A stretch of 64,000 bases of DNA from Limnomonas spitsbergensis. Taxonomy: Eukaryota; Chlorophyta; Chlorophyceae; Chlamydomonadales. The DNA lies in assembly GCA_037349105.1 (NCBI GenBank), contig JAYJMM010000071.1, positions 124,001 to 188,000 on the forward strand, given 5' to 3'. Below the pieces are notes generated by a model. That model was not told the DNA's origin. It searched no databases and saw only the letters and a list, made by a program, of their open reading frames with translations. Below are positions 1 through 12,500 of this stretch, in pieces; position 1 is the stretch's first letter; each line of letters opens with the position of its first letter. Both the position numbers and the translations under genes were made by a program.

Positions 1-18
1 TTTACTCCCTTCTGAACA

Positions 19-80
19 GTTGGGCGCCCACGCGGCCGAGCTTTGAGCGGGCCCAGAGGTGTAACGTTATTGACTGACCA
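19..80 (-). repeat. Interspersed element 'CTCGGCCGCGTGGGCGCC', copy A
   Basis: This is a minus-strand copy of a short interspersed sequence found about ten times in the window. Read on the minus strand, it begins with a GTCAAT(A/G)ACGTTACACC-like string, continues with GGGCCC..CTC and ends with GGCCGCGTGGGCGCCCAAC. No coding capacity is seen. Other copies lie near 1426, 2570, 46138, 49982, 62031, 62331, 62966, 63118 and 63325. Confidence 0.75.
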
Positions 81-214
81 GATGCCCAGCAGGTATGCAC
101 TGTTCTAAACTGACCAGATGCGGTCGCTTATAATCTTACATTGACATACTGTCTTATGGTTTGTAAACACAAAAACAACACCAAACGAAAAAGGCGTTAA
201 AGAAATTGGGGTGT

Positions 215-910
215 TTTTTTTAGAAATCAGATTGAGACGATAGCTACACCCATGCATTAATGATGTCATTTGATGTTGATACGCATCATGAAATATCATA
301 CACCAAAAATCAGACCCCGCTTGGCATGCAATTTGACGTGGGGGAGTGTCATGGCTCCGTAACCACAGGTTTTGTTGTTTGTACGCTCATAATTGGCTAA
401 AATAGGCAATTATGTTACACCGCTCATTATTGGCTCAAGCAGCGTAGCTGCCTGGTAGTTCCTATGAATTAAGCAATGGCAATCTGATGTGTGCATTGTC
501 TAAAGGTTTTAGAATTCACAGACAACCTTGTGGCCGTAAGGGGTCACCAACGGGAGAAAGAGTGCAAGAAAGGAGCTGAGAGGCTGGCCAGGGAGAACAC
601 ATTTAGGGGGTCAGCCTCTCAGCACACAATCACATCATTATACTCCTTTCCCCCAGAGGAGTAGCATCATTAAATCCATTCCAGCTCTTGCTACTCCTTC
701 AGCTCTTGCCCCGGCTCCTGCTGCTACAAGATATGCCATAAGCACTGAGGAGTTTGGGGGGGGGGGGGGGGGGGCAAGGAGCTCCCCAAGAGGCAGAAGA
801 TATAGTTGCTTAAGGTGCTCATCAGCCAACTGAAGTAAGATGCCAGTGAGATCCGCGAGTCCTCTCGTATCTCGAGCCTCATGGTCTCTAGCGAGGATAG
901 GTAGCTGGCC
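215..910 (+). mobile_element. Deleted copy of a zinc-finger-ORF mobile element
   Basis: This stretch matches, in opposite orientation, the longer element at 31036-32110. Shared landmarks include the end with ATCAGATTGAGACGATAGCTA (215-245), a CAGACCCCGCTTGGCATGCA block near 311, and a segment near 520-590 (GAGTGCAAGAAAGGAGCTGAGAGGCT core) that codes part of a zinc finger in the other copy. The other copy's middle Cys-rich coding part is missing here: a peptide ending ALAPAPAATR runs straight into YAISTEEF. A 19-base G run interrupts the remaining frame. This is a nonfunctional derivative. The outer limits are approximate. Confidence 0.6.
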
Positions 911-1784
911 GGTGGTAGATAGAGCCAGTACATCGAGCTACACCATTAGAGCGCACGGTCGAGCTGGTTGGAACTGGCCCCTCTCCCTCTCCAAATTCCT
1001 ATTTTTTACTGATAAATTAAGGTTTGACTGGGTCTCCGAGGGGGGGATTAAGGGGAGGGGATAGCCAGGGGTCGATAATTTTTATGTCATGATGTGGGGG
1101 TTGGCTTTTTTGCCCCTTTCTTGGGTTCAAGCGTCAGTATTCCTCAATGGCCGGTAAGCCACATGCATGTCATTACCGTACTGTCGGCCTTACACCTCGC
1201 GGTCCTTTTTGAGCTGATCCCACCGGTTAAAGAAGGTGCGTACCTGCTGGGGCCTGTTTAATACTCTGCCACGTGCAGTATATCTCATAATGGTTTGGGA
1301 ATTGGGATGGTGTGGACCCGCTGGGCCCTGCAGATCCCACGCACTAGACTGTCAGGCCCAACCTACATGTTCACAGGCCAATGCCATTACACCTACATGT
1401 TCACAGGTATGAAGAGTCAATGGCAGAGGCGTTACACCTCTGGGTCCTGCTCGGAAGCTCAGCCGCGTGGGCGCCCAACAGAGAAGTTGGGAGAGGGAAA
1501 GACTTGAAGAGTGATTCCTCCAGTTCGAAAGTCAATGGCGTTACACCAGTTGAAGAGTGATTCCTCCAGGGGGCACAAGGACCGATAATGTATATAAGAT
1601 TTTGAACACTGCTGGTCTATGATATGAATACCGGTATCGGTTCAGCATGAGTTCCACAGAAGGATACAGATCTGAGATGCAGAAATTACATCAGCATTCT
1701 CAGTCGAACAAGGGGCAAAACACATCCCGTAATATGTAACACTAGAGGCTCCTCCACGTCAATTCAAACTTTTCCAAAATCAAT
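911..1784. other. Intergenic, no gene seen
   Basis: I see no gene here. A further interspersed-element copy lies at about 1426-1500 (GTTACACCTCTGGGTCCTG, then GCCGCGTGGGCGCCCAACAG). A fragment of its head (GTCAATGGCGTTACACCAGT) lies near 1531. The 3' side of the PUM3 gene enters from the right. Confidence 0.5.
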
Positions 1785-4700
1785 TCAAACTTTTCTTGGC
1801 TTCTTCACTGAAGCGGAGGGCCCTTGTGCCTTCCCTCCTGGCGACTTTTTAACTGCAGACGTGCTTCCCTTGGCTCCCTTGGGGCCGCCTTGCGGCGTCT
1901 TGCTGAGTGTCCCTGCTGCCTTGCCAGGTGTCGCTGCTGCCTTGCCGGGCGTGCTTGTTGTCTTGCCCGGCGTCATTGCTGCCTTGCCCAGCGTCTGCCC
2001 AGCAGGGCTCTTGGTGCCCCCTGCTGCCGCTGCAGGCTTCTTACTCTCCTTGACCACCTTGGCGTGCGGCGTTACAAGCGCTTCCGCCCAAGCTTGCACA
2101 TCCTTCCCTCCTTTTAGCAGCGGCTTCATCTCCTTGGCAGCCTCGGCCCGTACCGACGCACTTCCACACCTCACCAGAGAGGCTAGCACCTTGTCCCCAT
2201 GCCCGCCGTACCAGTCCCCGCACCGGCCCTTCACCACCCCCCACAGTTGCTCTGCACAGGAGACTGAGCAGGCAGAAGCACCCTCCTCGGCAGAGGAGAG
2301 GATAAGCCTGCGGACAGAGAGGAAAATTATCGGGTGGATAAGGCACAGCAAGAAAAAACGTGGGGGTGGGAAAGGTCAAGTACAAGAATTCGATGGGCAC
2401 CAGCGTTGAAGATTGCATAACGTTTGGAGCTGTCCCAAGGATTCGAGCACTCCCTGTTTTGAGGGCAGCGAGGCAAAGAGATTGCAGCGGGAGATACACG
2501 GGAAAGATGACAGGCACTAAACACTAGCAGGCAGGGCCACAGCAGAGCAACAGGGAAACTTCTAGGGGGTCAATGACGTTATACCTCAGGCCCTGCTAAA
2601 AACAGGCTTGGCCGCATGGGCGCGTAAGTGAAAGGGGCAAAAAAAGAAGGAAAACGGGTAAAAAAAGTGAAGGGACATACAAAAGGCTGGAAAGGAAAGG
2701 CACAGGAAGTTCCAGTCTCTGCGACCTTGTAGGGAGTCATAACTCCTCATTCCAGCGACAGAAGACCCACCTTCGCAGAGCCCTGCTGGCGTAATAATGC
2801 ACTATGACATGTTCCATTTCTCTCGCGGGCCCCGCTTGCCCCTCATCCGCCACCACGGCCTCAACCTCATCACGGCCTCGCCCGACAATCTCAGTCAGGG
2901 CCTCCTGAACACGTTGCACGCCTTCCGGGCAGATCTCCGCGAACAGGCCTAAGGAAGAGGGACAAGGGTTCGCGATTGTTCAGGTTGCTGTCATGAGGAG
3001 TAGAGGATTAGTCTGGGATGGGTGACAATCAAACCTTGCAATCAGTGCTGGGCCGATGACAGTCCTTACCGTGGCTGAATTTTGCAGCTGAGATTCAGTC
3101 ACCGTAATTTGAAGGCAAAGTCAGCTATTTTTACCAAAAATAGGCCGAAATTACTTCCACAATTCTAAATTAAGGCGCAATTGCATGGCACTGCTTTCAA
3201 TGCTGGTGAGCGACTGAAGGCTTTGATATCCACTCATGCACCAGTCAAGCCAGACCGTCCCCAGGACATACTTAAGCGGTCAACAGGCGGTCAACGTCAA
3301 GCTGGTCAAACAATACCAGACGCAGGCCATGTTTGACCACCATATGATAAGTAAACGATATCAGTCACACTGACAAGCATCCCTCACCTCCATCGCCTCC
3401 TCGTGCCACCTCGACAATGAGGTCACACCCGTGAGGGGACCGGATCAGCAAACCCGTCTGCTCCGCAACCAGCGCAGCGAGCGATGCGCCGAAGCTAGAC
3501 GGTCCCGTCCCAAGCAACTCCTTCCGCCTCATGGCCGAGTCCTTCTTACTGAGACCTAGCGTCCGAGGGCCGGTAGAGGCAGCCGCAGCTTCCTCTGTGT
3601 CTTCCTCGTCAGCTCCGGCTGCTTTCCGCTTCCCGCTCTTCCCAGACTCGGCCGCCGCCGCCGCTGTCTCGCTGCTTCCCTTCTTGCTCCCTTTCTTGCC
3701 GTCCTTCTCTGCCGCCTTCTTCTCGCTCGTTGAAGCAAAGAGCTCTTCGTCGTCACCGTCATCGTCACCATTCAGCTTAAGTACATCAACCTCATCCTGG
3801 AAAGCCGGAAGAAAGGGGGGGACATGGTTGATCAGCAAGGGCAACATTTACCGGTAGTGCATCAACACGAATGTAAGAAGGACGAGATCAGGGGGGCCAT
3901 GGCGATTACAGTGCTCTGGACACTGGAAAGGCTACTGTAGGGCTGGTATAGCGCTTCAGTCCCTGTGCTGCTTGCCTGCAGCTACAGGTCTGGAAGATAC
4001 AGAGACAGGGTGAGGGGCTACTCAGACGGCTCCCAGACAAATGGCACATCAGAAAAAACATATTGGGATATGACAAAATATTCAAATTCAAAAATTAGCA
4101 CGGGCGAATCTGCGCAAGAAGTCACCTCGGCAGGCTCCCAAGCACAAGTGTTTCAGAAAAACAAGGTCTATGCTGCTGTTGTCTACGAGTGTTTCTACTG
4201 GTCCATATTCCACTTGAATTCAAATTTGAGCCCTATCAAGCCCGCGGGCCTGCCTGCGTGAGTGCTCACCTCGTCTCCATCCAGGCCCGTCACCATCTTG
4301 CCGCTCCCTCCGACAACAGTGCGCGTGCGTGGGTGCATCATCTCAGTGATGGCCTGGGGCAGGTAGCGGCGGCTGCTGGGCGCTAGCAGCTGGAGCAGCA
4401 CTCGGTGTGCATACTGGTCCTCCACCGCTTCAGTCAGCATCGCCTGTAGGCAAGCAGAGGACAGGGGGGGACAGGACTCGAGACAGCACTGATAAACAGC
4501 CAAATTGAAACCAGGGATTGCATGACAAAAGGAGGCAGCACGCACCTCGGTTCATAATTTTCTTACACCATGTCCCCAGAAGGAGGCCACCGCTGTATGC
4601 CCACATTCAGAGGAAATCAACCACCCACGCACAGATGGTTATGACAGTAATCATGACCCCATGCGTGCCATGCAAAGCATGAAGCCATACATATCTCAAT

Positions 4701-7700
4701 TGAAGTTACTCTCAGACACGACAGCCCCACAAGGAGGCAACCGCTCTATGTCGACACTCATCAGAGGAATCAGACCGCCCGTCGACAAAATGGTCATCAC
4801 AGAAAAACATACCCCATGCATGCCATATTGCCATGCGCACCATGCATATCTCAATTGAAGTTGCTCTCAGACACGACAGCCCCACAAGGAGGCAACCGCT
4901 TTATGTCGACACTCATCAGAGGAATCAGACCGCCCGTCGACAAAATGGTCATCACAGAAAACATACCCCATGCATGCCATATTGCCATGCAAACCATGCA
5001 GCCATGCATATCTCAATTGAAGTTGCTCTCAGACACGACAGCCCCACAAGGAGGCAACCGCTCTATGTCGACACTCATCAGAGGAATCAGACCGCCCGTC
5101 GACAAAATGGTCATCACAGAAAACATACCCCATGCATATCTCAATTGAAGTTACTATCAGACACGACAGCCCCACAAGGAGGCAACCGCTTCATGTCGAC
5201 ACTCATCAGAGGAATCAGTCCGCCCGTCGACAAAATGGTCATCACAGAAAACATACCCCATGCATGCCATATTGCCATGCAAACCATGCAGCCATGCATA
5301 TCTCAATTGTAGTTGCTCTCAGACACGACAGCCCCACAAGGAGGCAACCGCTCTATGTCGACACTCATCAGAGGAATCAGACCGCCCGTCGACAAAATGG
5401 TCATCACAGAAAACATACCCCATGCATGCCATATTGCCATGCAAACCATGCAGCCATGCATATCTCAATTGAAGTTACTCTCAGACACGACAGCCCCACA
5501 AGGAGGCAACCGCTCTATGTCGACACTCATCAGAGGAATCAGACCGCCCGTCGACAAAATGGTCATCACAGAAAACATACCCCATGCATGCCATATTGCC
5601 ATGCAAACCATGCAGCCATGCATATCTCAATTGAAGTTACTCTCAGACACGACAGCCCCACAAGGAGGCAACCGCTCTATGTCGACACTCATCAGAGGAA
5701 TCAGACCGCCCGTCGACAAAATGGTCATCACGTAAACTCGAAACCCAAAGCGTTTCAGGGTGATGAGGTTCACAGGGGATACAGGGGACATTGCAATCCT
5801 ACTATTCCTAGCATAGCCTTAGTTCTCAGCTACCCTGCCTTTTTGTGGCGCTTGTACGATACAGCTATGTATGTACAGCAGCGTGGTCTAAGACATAACC
5901 TTGGTCCCACCTTGAGCTCCGAAATCACCGTCTTGATGACCAGCGCGGTGTCATCCACCACCTCCAGTGCCGTGCAAAGGACTGCATGACCCCACTCGTT
6001 AGAGGCCATGACGCTCACGTGCCCTGTTCCATCACACATTCACAAATTCACGGTTAGGATGGGGCTTCCTCGTAGCAGATTCAAAAACAAGGCTCGTCGC
6101 ATGCTCAGTCGGGTTCGGCAGGGAAGCGACAGGAGAGATGTCATGACTCATGTCCACCAGGGCAGCTGAGAAAAATGAACCACACTTCTGGCCTACAAAT
6201 CCTTTCCTGCAAAAATCACCCACGATACTATCATTCACCCGTTCACCCACCCTTCATTGCCTTGATCATCCGCTTGCGATCTTTTGCACTCCCGTACGCA
6301 ATCAACATGCAAGCCGCTGCAGCCCCGTCATGCGTGTGGACCATCTTGAGCACATCTGTGCCGGCCTGCGTCAGCGTGTCCACCGCATCCTCCACAGACA
6401 TTGAAGGGGCGCACTCTAGGAACTCTCGGATCAACCTGATAGGGGGGAGAGAGACATGTGAACAGTTTAGGGATGAAGGTGCATACATATACTTGAAGCT
6501 TGTGGGGAGGAGGTGAAGAAATGCTTTGGAAGGGTTCAGAGCACACTTGACACTTGTCACAGGTACAGGCTGCACTCTCAGAGCAGCAGCCAGGTCTGAG
6601 AGAGGAACAGCCAGGGCAAGGAGGGCAGCAGCCAGGTTCAGCCCGAGCTCAAATCTGTGCACATTTGGCGGCAGCAGGATGACCCCCGGAGATTTTAGGA
6701 GGGCAGCAGTCAGGTAGGGCAGGCAGGCACATCCAGTACTTCCATATCCACGATCGGCAGGTGCAGGAAGGGCAGGGAGGGCAGCAGCGAAAGCCATCCC
6801 TAGCACACACCTGTGTACCATCGGTGGATGTAGGATGGCCTTCTCCATGACTGGCTGCAGGGCCCGCGTCATGTGCTGAAACACAGACCGTTTCTTCGCG
6901 GTGTTTGCCCCGTCCAGCAGCTGCTTCAAGCCGGTCAGCTGACCAGACAGCGCGTCCACGCCATCGAACAAAACGTACTCTTTGCCGTAGAACTCAGCGC
7001 ACATAGCGTTACGCTGCGTGGTGGATGCGACGTCGTAGAGGTCAACGAGGACGTCGGCACCGCGTGGGTGACGCAGCAGCTCTGCGACGTGGCCTTTGAA
7101 CTGGGAGACGAGGCCTGAAGTTAACAGCAGCAGAAACGACAGCAGTGTGCGGTGGGGGCACAGCTCGGGACACCAGGCTTGAGGCAAACAGTAGCAGCAG
7201 CAGGAGCAGCAGGGGCAGCAGCGGATGGGTTTGCGGCTCAAGACACCAGGCCGAAATGGTACTTTTTCGAATCCATGTTTTTTAAGTTGCATTCTTCATT
7301 GGTTTGTGAGTGAACAAGCTGTGCGGACACTGCTAGACTGGCTGCGGCACTGACACTCGCCCCAGCCTGTCTGCGCAGCATTCACGGTTGATCTATGCGA
7401 GTTCATGAGCTGGGGACGCACGGGCGATCGGCACCAGTTTTCACACCCGCAATAGTTGTAAGCGTGCCACTGTGCGCATCTCTCCCAAAATAGTGAGTAC
7501 ATCAGACCGGGGAAAAGGCACAAGACAGGAGGAGGTCATGCCGCAGTCCTAACACACCTGGGCCATCTTGAAGGGGGAGAAGTCAGGTCAAAGGGGGGCC
7601 AGTTCCCCCCGTGAAAAATGAAAAGCCCAGTACCCACCTGGCACCTCATCCCTCTTCGAGATTGCGATGAGCTTCTGTACGAGATGATGGCCATGCTTGC

Positions 7701-9340
7701 CTTTGGAGAGTTCCACCATAGCTGCGCGCACCTCAGCCATGATGGACATGCGCTGCTTCTCAGTTCCGTACTTGGCGCAGAACTGAATGATGCGAGAGGC
7801 GGTATGGTGCCCAGCCAGCTCCGTTACCTTGCCATGCACCTGAGGACAGAAGACATGCTTGATCAGTTCATTTAAAAAGTACATAATAAAAGGGGGTGAG
7901 AAAAATTCTTTAGGCCATGGGAGAGAGCAGGGACCCTGCCATGCTCCTGGTCGCAGCAGAAAGGAAAAGATGGATGGATTTGATGATGAAGCAAACAATG
8001 GGGAACAATCTAGGACGAGAGAAAAGGGCGGGGGATCTGCCATGCACCTGGGAACAGCTGCAAAGGATGGGACAAATGGATAGATATAATGATGAAGCAA
8101 AAGGAGAGGAAATGGTTAGGATACGGTAAGGGAAGTGAGCGGGGACCCTGCCATGCACCTGACAGCGGCAAGACATTGATGGATTTGGTTCATGCAGCAG
8201 TGATAGAAGGAGTGTGAGCCATCTAAGGCGCAGGAAGGGAACGGGTGGGGTCCATGCCATGCCCAAAAGCTCTGACGGACCGGCCCAGGCGGGGGAGACG
8301 GTGTAAGGCAGGAGAATGCTAGGCCTCGCAATGGCTGCTCAGCCTTTCGCCCACATAGCAGATGCTATCAGCTTACCTGTGATGGCTGAACAATTGTGTA
8401 CTATTGCAAAGATAAGCTAGACATGGCGACGGCTGAGCTAACATGGTGCTAAACTGACTGACTGCCAACTGGCATCAATGTCACAAAAGAACAAGACAGC
8501 ACCGGCCTGAGGGCAGTCTACCATCCTCTGTCATGCCATGTGGAACCTGCTACATGATGGCATGCAGCTTACGATACAGTTCCATGCGTGCATTGGAGGC
8601 AACCCTGCAGCATGCTTCCCATCATGATATACTTGCGTCCTGTAAATGCCTTCAATACACAGTTGCACTCACAGGAGATTCCAGTCTCATCAGGCCTAAC
8701 CAGGGACAGATCTAGCCACAGCTGGATGGCACATCCCCATTGCGCCTCAGCAGCAGCAGGCAGGCAGGTAGTCAGTTAGCCCACGGACCCTACCTTTTCG
8801 ATGATTTGGTTGACTAGCTGCTGCCTCTCCTCCTTCGTCGCGTTCTTCGGGCGCAGCAGCTCGTAAAGTGCACTCGCGTCCTGGGGCGGGGTGGCAGCAG
8901 CAACAGCGAAGCCGCCAGTTAGAGTGTGAAGAGGAGAGGGAGGCTGCACTGGCACGAGGGGACGTCTAGCGTATGAAGGCTCACCTGAATGATGTTGAAG
9001 TTCTTCTTGAGCACAGCGAACTTGTCACGTTTCGCCAGCTTCCGCTCCTTGCTGCGGGCACACACACCAACGCACCCGCCAGGCTTGTGAGACGTGGCCG
9101 CCCCACTCGCGAAACCTGCAGTCGGCTACCGACGATGTCGACGTCTAATCGATCATATAAATACCTCGAAAGCTTCTCGATCGGCGCATTGGATGGGCGC
9201 GATGGCATTTGCTGCCCGGCAGGTCTCGTGTAAGGTGCTGCCGCCGGGCTCTTGCCTTCCTTGACCTTCATGGGGCTCTTCTTGATGGGCCCTGTTGAGC
9301 CCTCCTTGCCCTTCTTAACGATCTGCTTCTCCTTGGCCAT
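1785..9340 (-). CDS. PUM3: Pumilio homology domain protein PUM3/PUF6 (Penguin), 11 exons
   Basis: Nucleolar Puf-repeat RNA-binding protein; PUM3/PUF6/APUM24 proteins act in 60S ribosome biogenesis. Exons, 5' to 3' on the minus strand, with all phases joining: 9340-9165, 9051-8985, 8880-8794, 7839-7638, 7114-6811, 6435-6251, 6023-5911, 4443-4270, 3796-3388, 2948-2771, 2307-1785. The product is 805 aa. The N-terminus is Lys-rich (MAKEKQIVKKGKEG). Recognisable family blocks are IIQFCAKYGTEKQR, ELSKGKHGHHLVQKLI, FKGHVAELLRHPRGADVL, MASNEWGHAVLCTALEVVDD, SPHGCDLIVEVARGG and HVIVHYYASRALRR. The Asp/Glu- and Lys-rich insert (exon 9) and the Lys/Ala/Pro tail with TPGKAA repeats suit a nucleolar protein. 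Introns carry splice-site echoes and a 162-bp array. The start ATG is the first after the divergent promoter and begins the conserved basic tail. Confidence 0.93.
2570..2720 (+). repeat. Interspersed element copy C, in PUM3 intron 10
   Basis: This copy begins TCAATGACGTTATACCTCAG and continues with GGCTTGGCCGCATGGGCGCG. It then has a 3' part (AAAGGGGCAAAA, AAGTGAAGGGACATACAAA, GGCTGGAAAGGAAAGG) that is shared with the copy at 62031-62170. It lies antisense to the host transcript, in the intron between 2771 and 2307. Confidence 0.75.
4683..5735 (+). repeat. 162-bp tandem array in PUM3 intron
   Basis: About six and a half copies of a unit that includes TATCTCAATTGAAGTT, GACACGACAGCCCCACAAGG and GTCGACACTCATCAGAGG. 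TATCTC recurs at 4692, 4857, 5009, 5137, 5299, 5461 and 5623, so the later copies are exactly 162 bp apart and one is shortened to 128. Because 162 is divisible by three, several long frames stay open, but they are not genes. The array sits in the intron between exons 7 and 8 of PUM3. Confidence 0.9.
6621..6690 (-). repeat. Echo of PUM3 exon 5 end and donor
   Basis: On the minus strand, the true exon end (CATCCTACATCCACCGATGG then TACACAG, donor GTGTGTGC at 6810) is followed by TTTCGCTGCTGCCCTCC. A downstream intron copy has GTCATCCTGCTGCCGCC, AAATGTGCACAG and then ATTTGAGCTCGG, followed by CTGGCTGCTGCCCTCC. The exon tail is recognisable, but the donor GT has become AT. Confidence 0.65.
7115..7262 (-). 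repeat. Echoes of PUM3 exon 5 acceptor and exon start
   Basis: The real acceptor reads (minus) CTGCTGCTGTTAACTTCAG then GCCTCGTCTCCCAGTTC. Just upstream in the intron come CTGCTACTGTTTGCCTCAAG then CCTGGTGTCCCGAGCT, and a further GGCCTGGTGTCTTGAGC. Pyrimidine tract, acceptor and exon start thus appear three times, the two outer copies decayed. Confidence 0.6.
7925..8270 (-). repeat. Tandem echoes of PUM3 exon 4 acceptor
   Basis: The true exon 4 starts (minus) ..CCTCAG then GTGCATGGCAAGG, with the acceptor at 7840-7842. The upstream intron holds CCAG-GAGCATGGCAGGGTCC (about 7935-7952), CCAG-GTGCATGGCAGATCC (about 8035-8053), GTCAG-GTGCATGGCAGGGTCC (about 8146-8164) and a weaker copy near 8248. 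At least two keep AG plus the first eight exon bases. Confidence 0.75.
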
Positions 9341-9513
9341 GGTCACGACACTGGATATCCAAATAAGGTGTCCCGTCCGGAATACACGCGGGGGGTGGCA
9401 ATAAATAGGTTTCGGAGCAGGGAGACCCTGGAGCAGGGTTGCTGACTTCGCACTCCAGCCACAGACGGACCCGTTATATCCGATCAACTGCGACCAGGAG
9501 TGGAGGGATACAA
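9341..9513. promoter_or_regulatory. Divergent promoter region, PUM3 / lumen protein
   Basis: Only 173 bp separate the PUM3 start codon (9340, minus) from the chosen start of the plastid-lumen gene (9514, plus). Both transcripts must start in or near this interval. An AATAAATA-like string lies at about 9399-9406. I cannot assign specific factor sites. Confidence 0.45.
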
Positions 9514-12500
9514 ATGCGATCGATTTATCTCTCTACTCCTACTTGGTCCTCTATACACCATACGCGAAATGCGCGATTCGTTCCTCCCCGGCAGCCCGAC
9601 GTCACGGCAAGGGCCACGGGGCACCGTTGTGCAGCTAGCTGCTGGAAAGAGGTCACCATGCTAGCATCGGACAGGTCCAGCATAGACAGGAGGCCTTCTC
9701 CTGCCTGGCTGGCTCCCGCAGCTCTATCAGCCTTCCTGTACGCTAGCTCCATGCAAGCTTGCCTGGCCGCTGAGGTGAGCTGGGCTTCATGCCACCCATG
9801 ACCCTCCACCAAAGGACGCACAGTCGCACACCACTGTTCATAGTAGAGCTTAGTAGCTTCAATTCTGCCACATCATCGCCTTGGCTGTCGGGGGCTGTTG
9901 CAGTGAGCCTTGCCAGGCTGGTAAAGGTTTCGGACCCATTGGCCCAATGGTGGCCGCCCAGCGGCCTCGAAAGGTGGTCTGAAATGCACTCTTAAATACA
10001 CACTGACACTCACCTCTTGAATTTACCGAGGTGTGATTGGTTCTGCTGTGCTGCTGCTGCTTTCTTTGTGCCAGATGGGCCCCATAGACCCGACCTCCGG
10101 CGGCCTCACGGCGAGGTCCAGCCCCTCAGAGCTACGTGTGTTAGCCGACCTATCTGATGGGAACTTCTTGGGTTTCGGAGACTCAGGCGATGGAAGCAAT
10201 CCGTTCACAGTAAGTCTGACACAGGTGTCCATAGGAGGATGTGCTGGTGGGGTGTGGGGCTGGTATGGTGTGAAACTTACTGCCCCACACCTGCTAGGTT
10301 CTTTGGGTTTTGTGCTGTTGCCTGCTACTGCTGTTTCTACGTAAACGCAGCCAACCAAAGCTTTGGCCTGCCTGAATCCATAGCATCCATCCACCATACA
10401 AATCAGGAGCCAGGTGTAAAGGTTACGGAGAGGCGGGTGACGAAGGAGCTTGAGGGAGGCTGCTTGCATGTGGCACTCACACTTGCAGTATGCAGATGTG
10501 GCTAACTGAACAATTACTTGCATTAAGGCAGGCCTGAGCATGGAAAAAGGCATGTGCTGATTTTGCAGATCTACAGCTTGTTTTTTTAAATATTACATGC
10601 AGGCGGGCTGGGTAACCGGTAGGCATGCAGCAGAACTTCATATCGTCTTTTAATCTCATGGGAACATCAAGGTCCTTGCTTCTGCCTGCAGGTGTACGGC
10701 TCGGTTTTCAAAAAATACTTGATTGAGGTGAGCACATCCTGGCAGTGATGGCCATGTAGGAAGGATTAGACGTCCTTAAAACCTGAGTCCACGAGGAATG
10801 TCTCCTGCCTCACGTGGTCTGCAAGCAGATCAGCTGGCCCTCTCCAGATTTGGTAACGTCTGCACCCTTTTAAAAATTAGTTTTGAAAGGGCCGACTAGA
10901 AGACTGTCGGGTCAGGCCAGCCCTTACGTCTGGCTGGGGGATCCAGTAGTCTGTTCAAGTCATGGTCGTGGTTGTGCTGTGACACTCCGTGCCAGTGCTG
11001 ATGTCAGTACGCTCCAGATAACCTTCGTTGTTCGACCCTTAGTGGCCGCCCGGGAGGCAGCTGGATGGCCACCACTCATTAAGCCTTGACTGGCATGCGG
11101 CCCGTATCTCAAGCAACAGGGCTTGCTGCACCAAGCCCTGCCGGCCTTAGGCCCTGTTGTAGCTTAACTGTTGCAACAGCACGATACAATAGACAGTGGT
11201 GAAGAAGTTTATGTGGGTCACCCTGGCTGTTTATGTGGGTCACCCTGGCTGTGCTGTGAGGACCCAGTGACTGCATCCTGATGAGGCTACCTTAGGGGGA
11301 CGGCCAGCCGGCCATCACCAGGGCGATGGGGGGCAAGGAAAGAAAGAAAGCTACGCCCTACTAGGGCGTGGAGGTGAAGGAAACAGCGCAGCTGGGGCCG
11401 TAGCCACATCTGTGTCATGGGGGGCAAAACCTAGACCGACGGACTGCCAGTGTTCAAACAATCTTGAGCCCTAGAGCCCAACTCTCTCAGGGCTTGGTAG
11501 AGTAGGCCCAAGCAGCAGGGTCTACTTTACCAAGCCCTGATAGATGTACCCGAAGTGTATAACCCAGGCTGGCTAGAATTACATTTGTACAGAAGTCTGT
11601 TCGTGTCAGGGATCCAGGCTGTCCTGCAAGGACCCTGAGATGTATAATGTCACATCAAACCTGGTATGAGCGCGCCTGCAGCGCAATATCTGGACGTTAA
11701 CATGCATTTCCCACCTTTGTGTGGACATTGTGCTGCTACAGTTATGTGTCGAGGGTCAAACCCCTGCAAGGACAGGTGCCACGCCTCCTTGCTCCTAATG
11801 GTCCAGGATGTCCCGTAAGGACCCTGAGATACAGAATTCTACTTAACGCTAGGATATGCACGCTTGCAGCCTAACGTACAAAGGAGAGCTAGCATTCACA
11901 AGTTTGGTGTTCGGGAAAACCGTGCCAGGACTCGTGCCACATCTCATTGCTCCCGATGGTGCAGGAGCACATCCCTACACCCTGAACCACATGACATAGC
12001 ACCCCAGGGTCTATGTGCACAACCCCAGATCCCAAGAACCCCAGACCAGCACTCCTGATGACACAGGTGCTGAACCCTCATCCCACAACCTGGGGGGGGG
12101 GGGAAAGTGTCAACCGGGCCAGAAGACCGTCTCAAGGAAATGCGGTTTCGCTCCAAAGGCCCAGGTGCACCCCTGTGCCTCATGCCCTCCTCTCATCCGC
12201 CCGCCCCATATCTGGCGCAGGTACTGGATGGAGAGAAGATTGTGTCACGGAAACGCGGGTTCACCGTGGACAGCTGCGCCTCTCCTATATCTGTGGAGGA
12301 GGAGGAGCGCCTGGGACCCAGGTTCCAGGCAATGCAAACGGGGGAGAAGGTACGCTTGTGTAATGCCCACTGGGGGCAAAGTATGCCTGTGTAGTGCCCA
12401 CTGGGGAGAAGGTACGCATGTGTACTGCCCACTGGGGAGAAGGTACGCATGTGTTCTGCCCACTGGGGAGAAGGTACGCATGTGTACTGCCCACTGGGGA

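Noticed and set aside
4661..5989. Several open frames up to 285 codons in three frames
   Set aside because: All come from a 162-bp tandem repeat whose length is a multiple of three. The array is antisense and intronic to PUM3.
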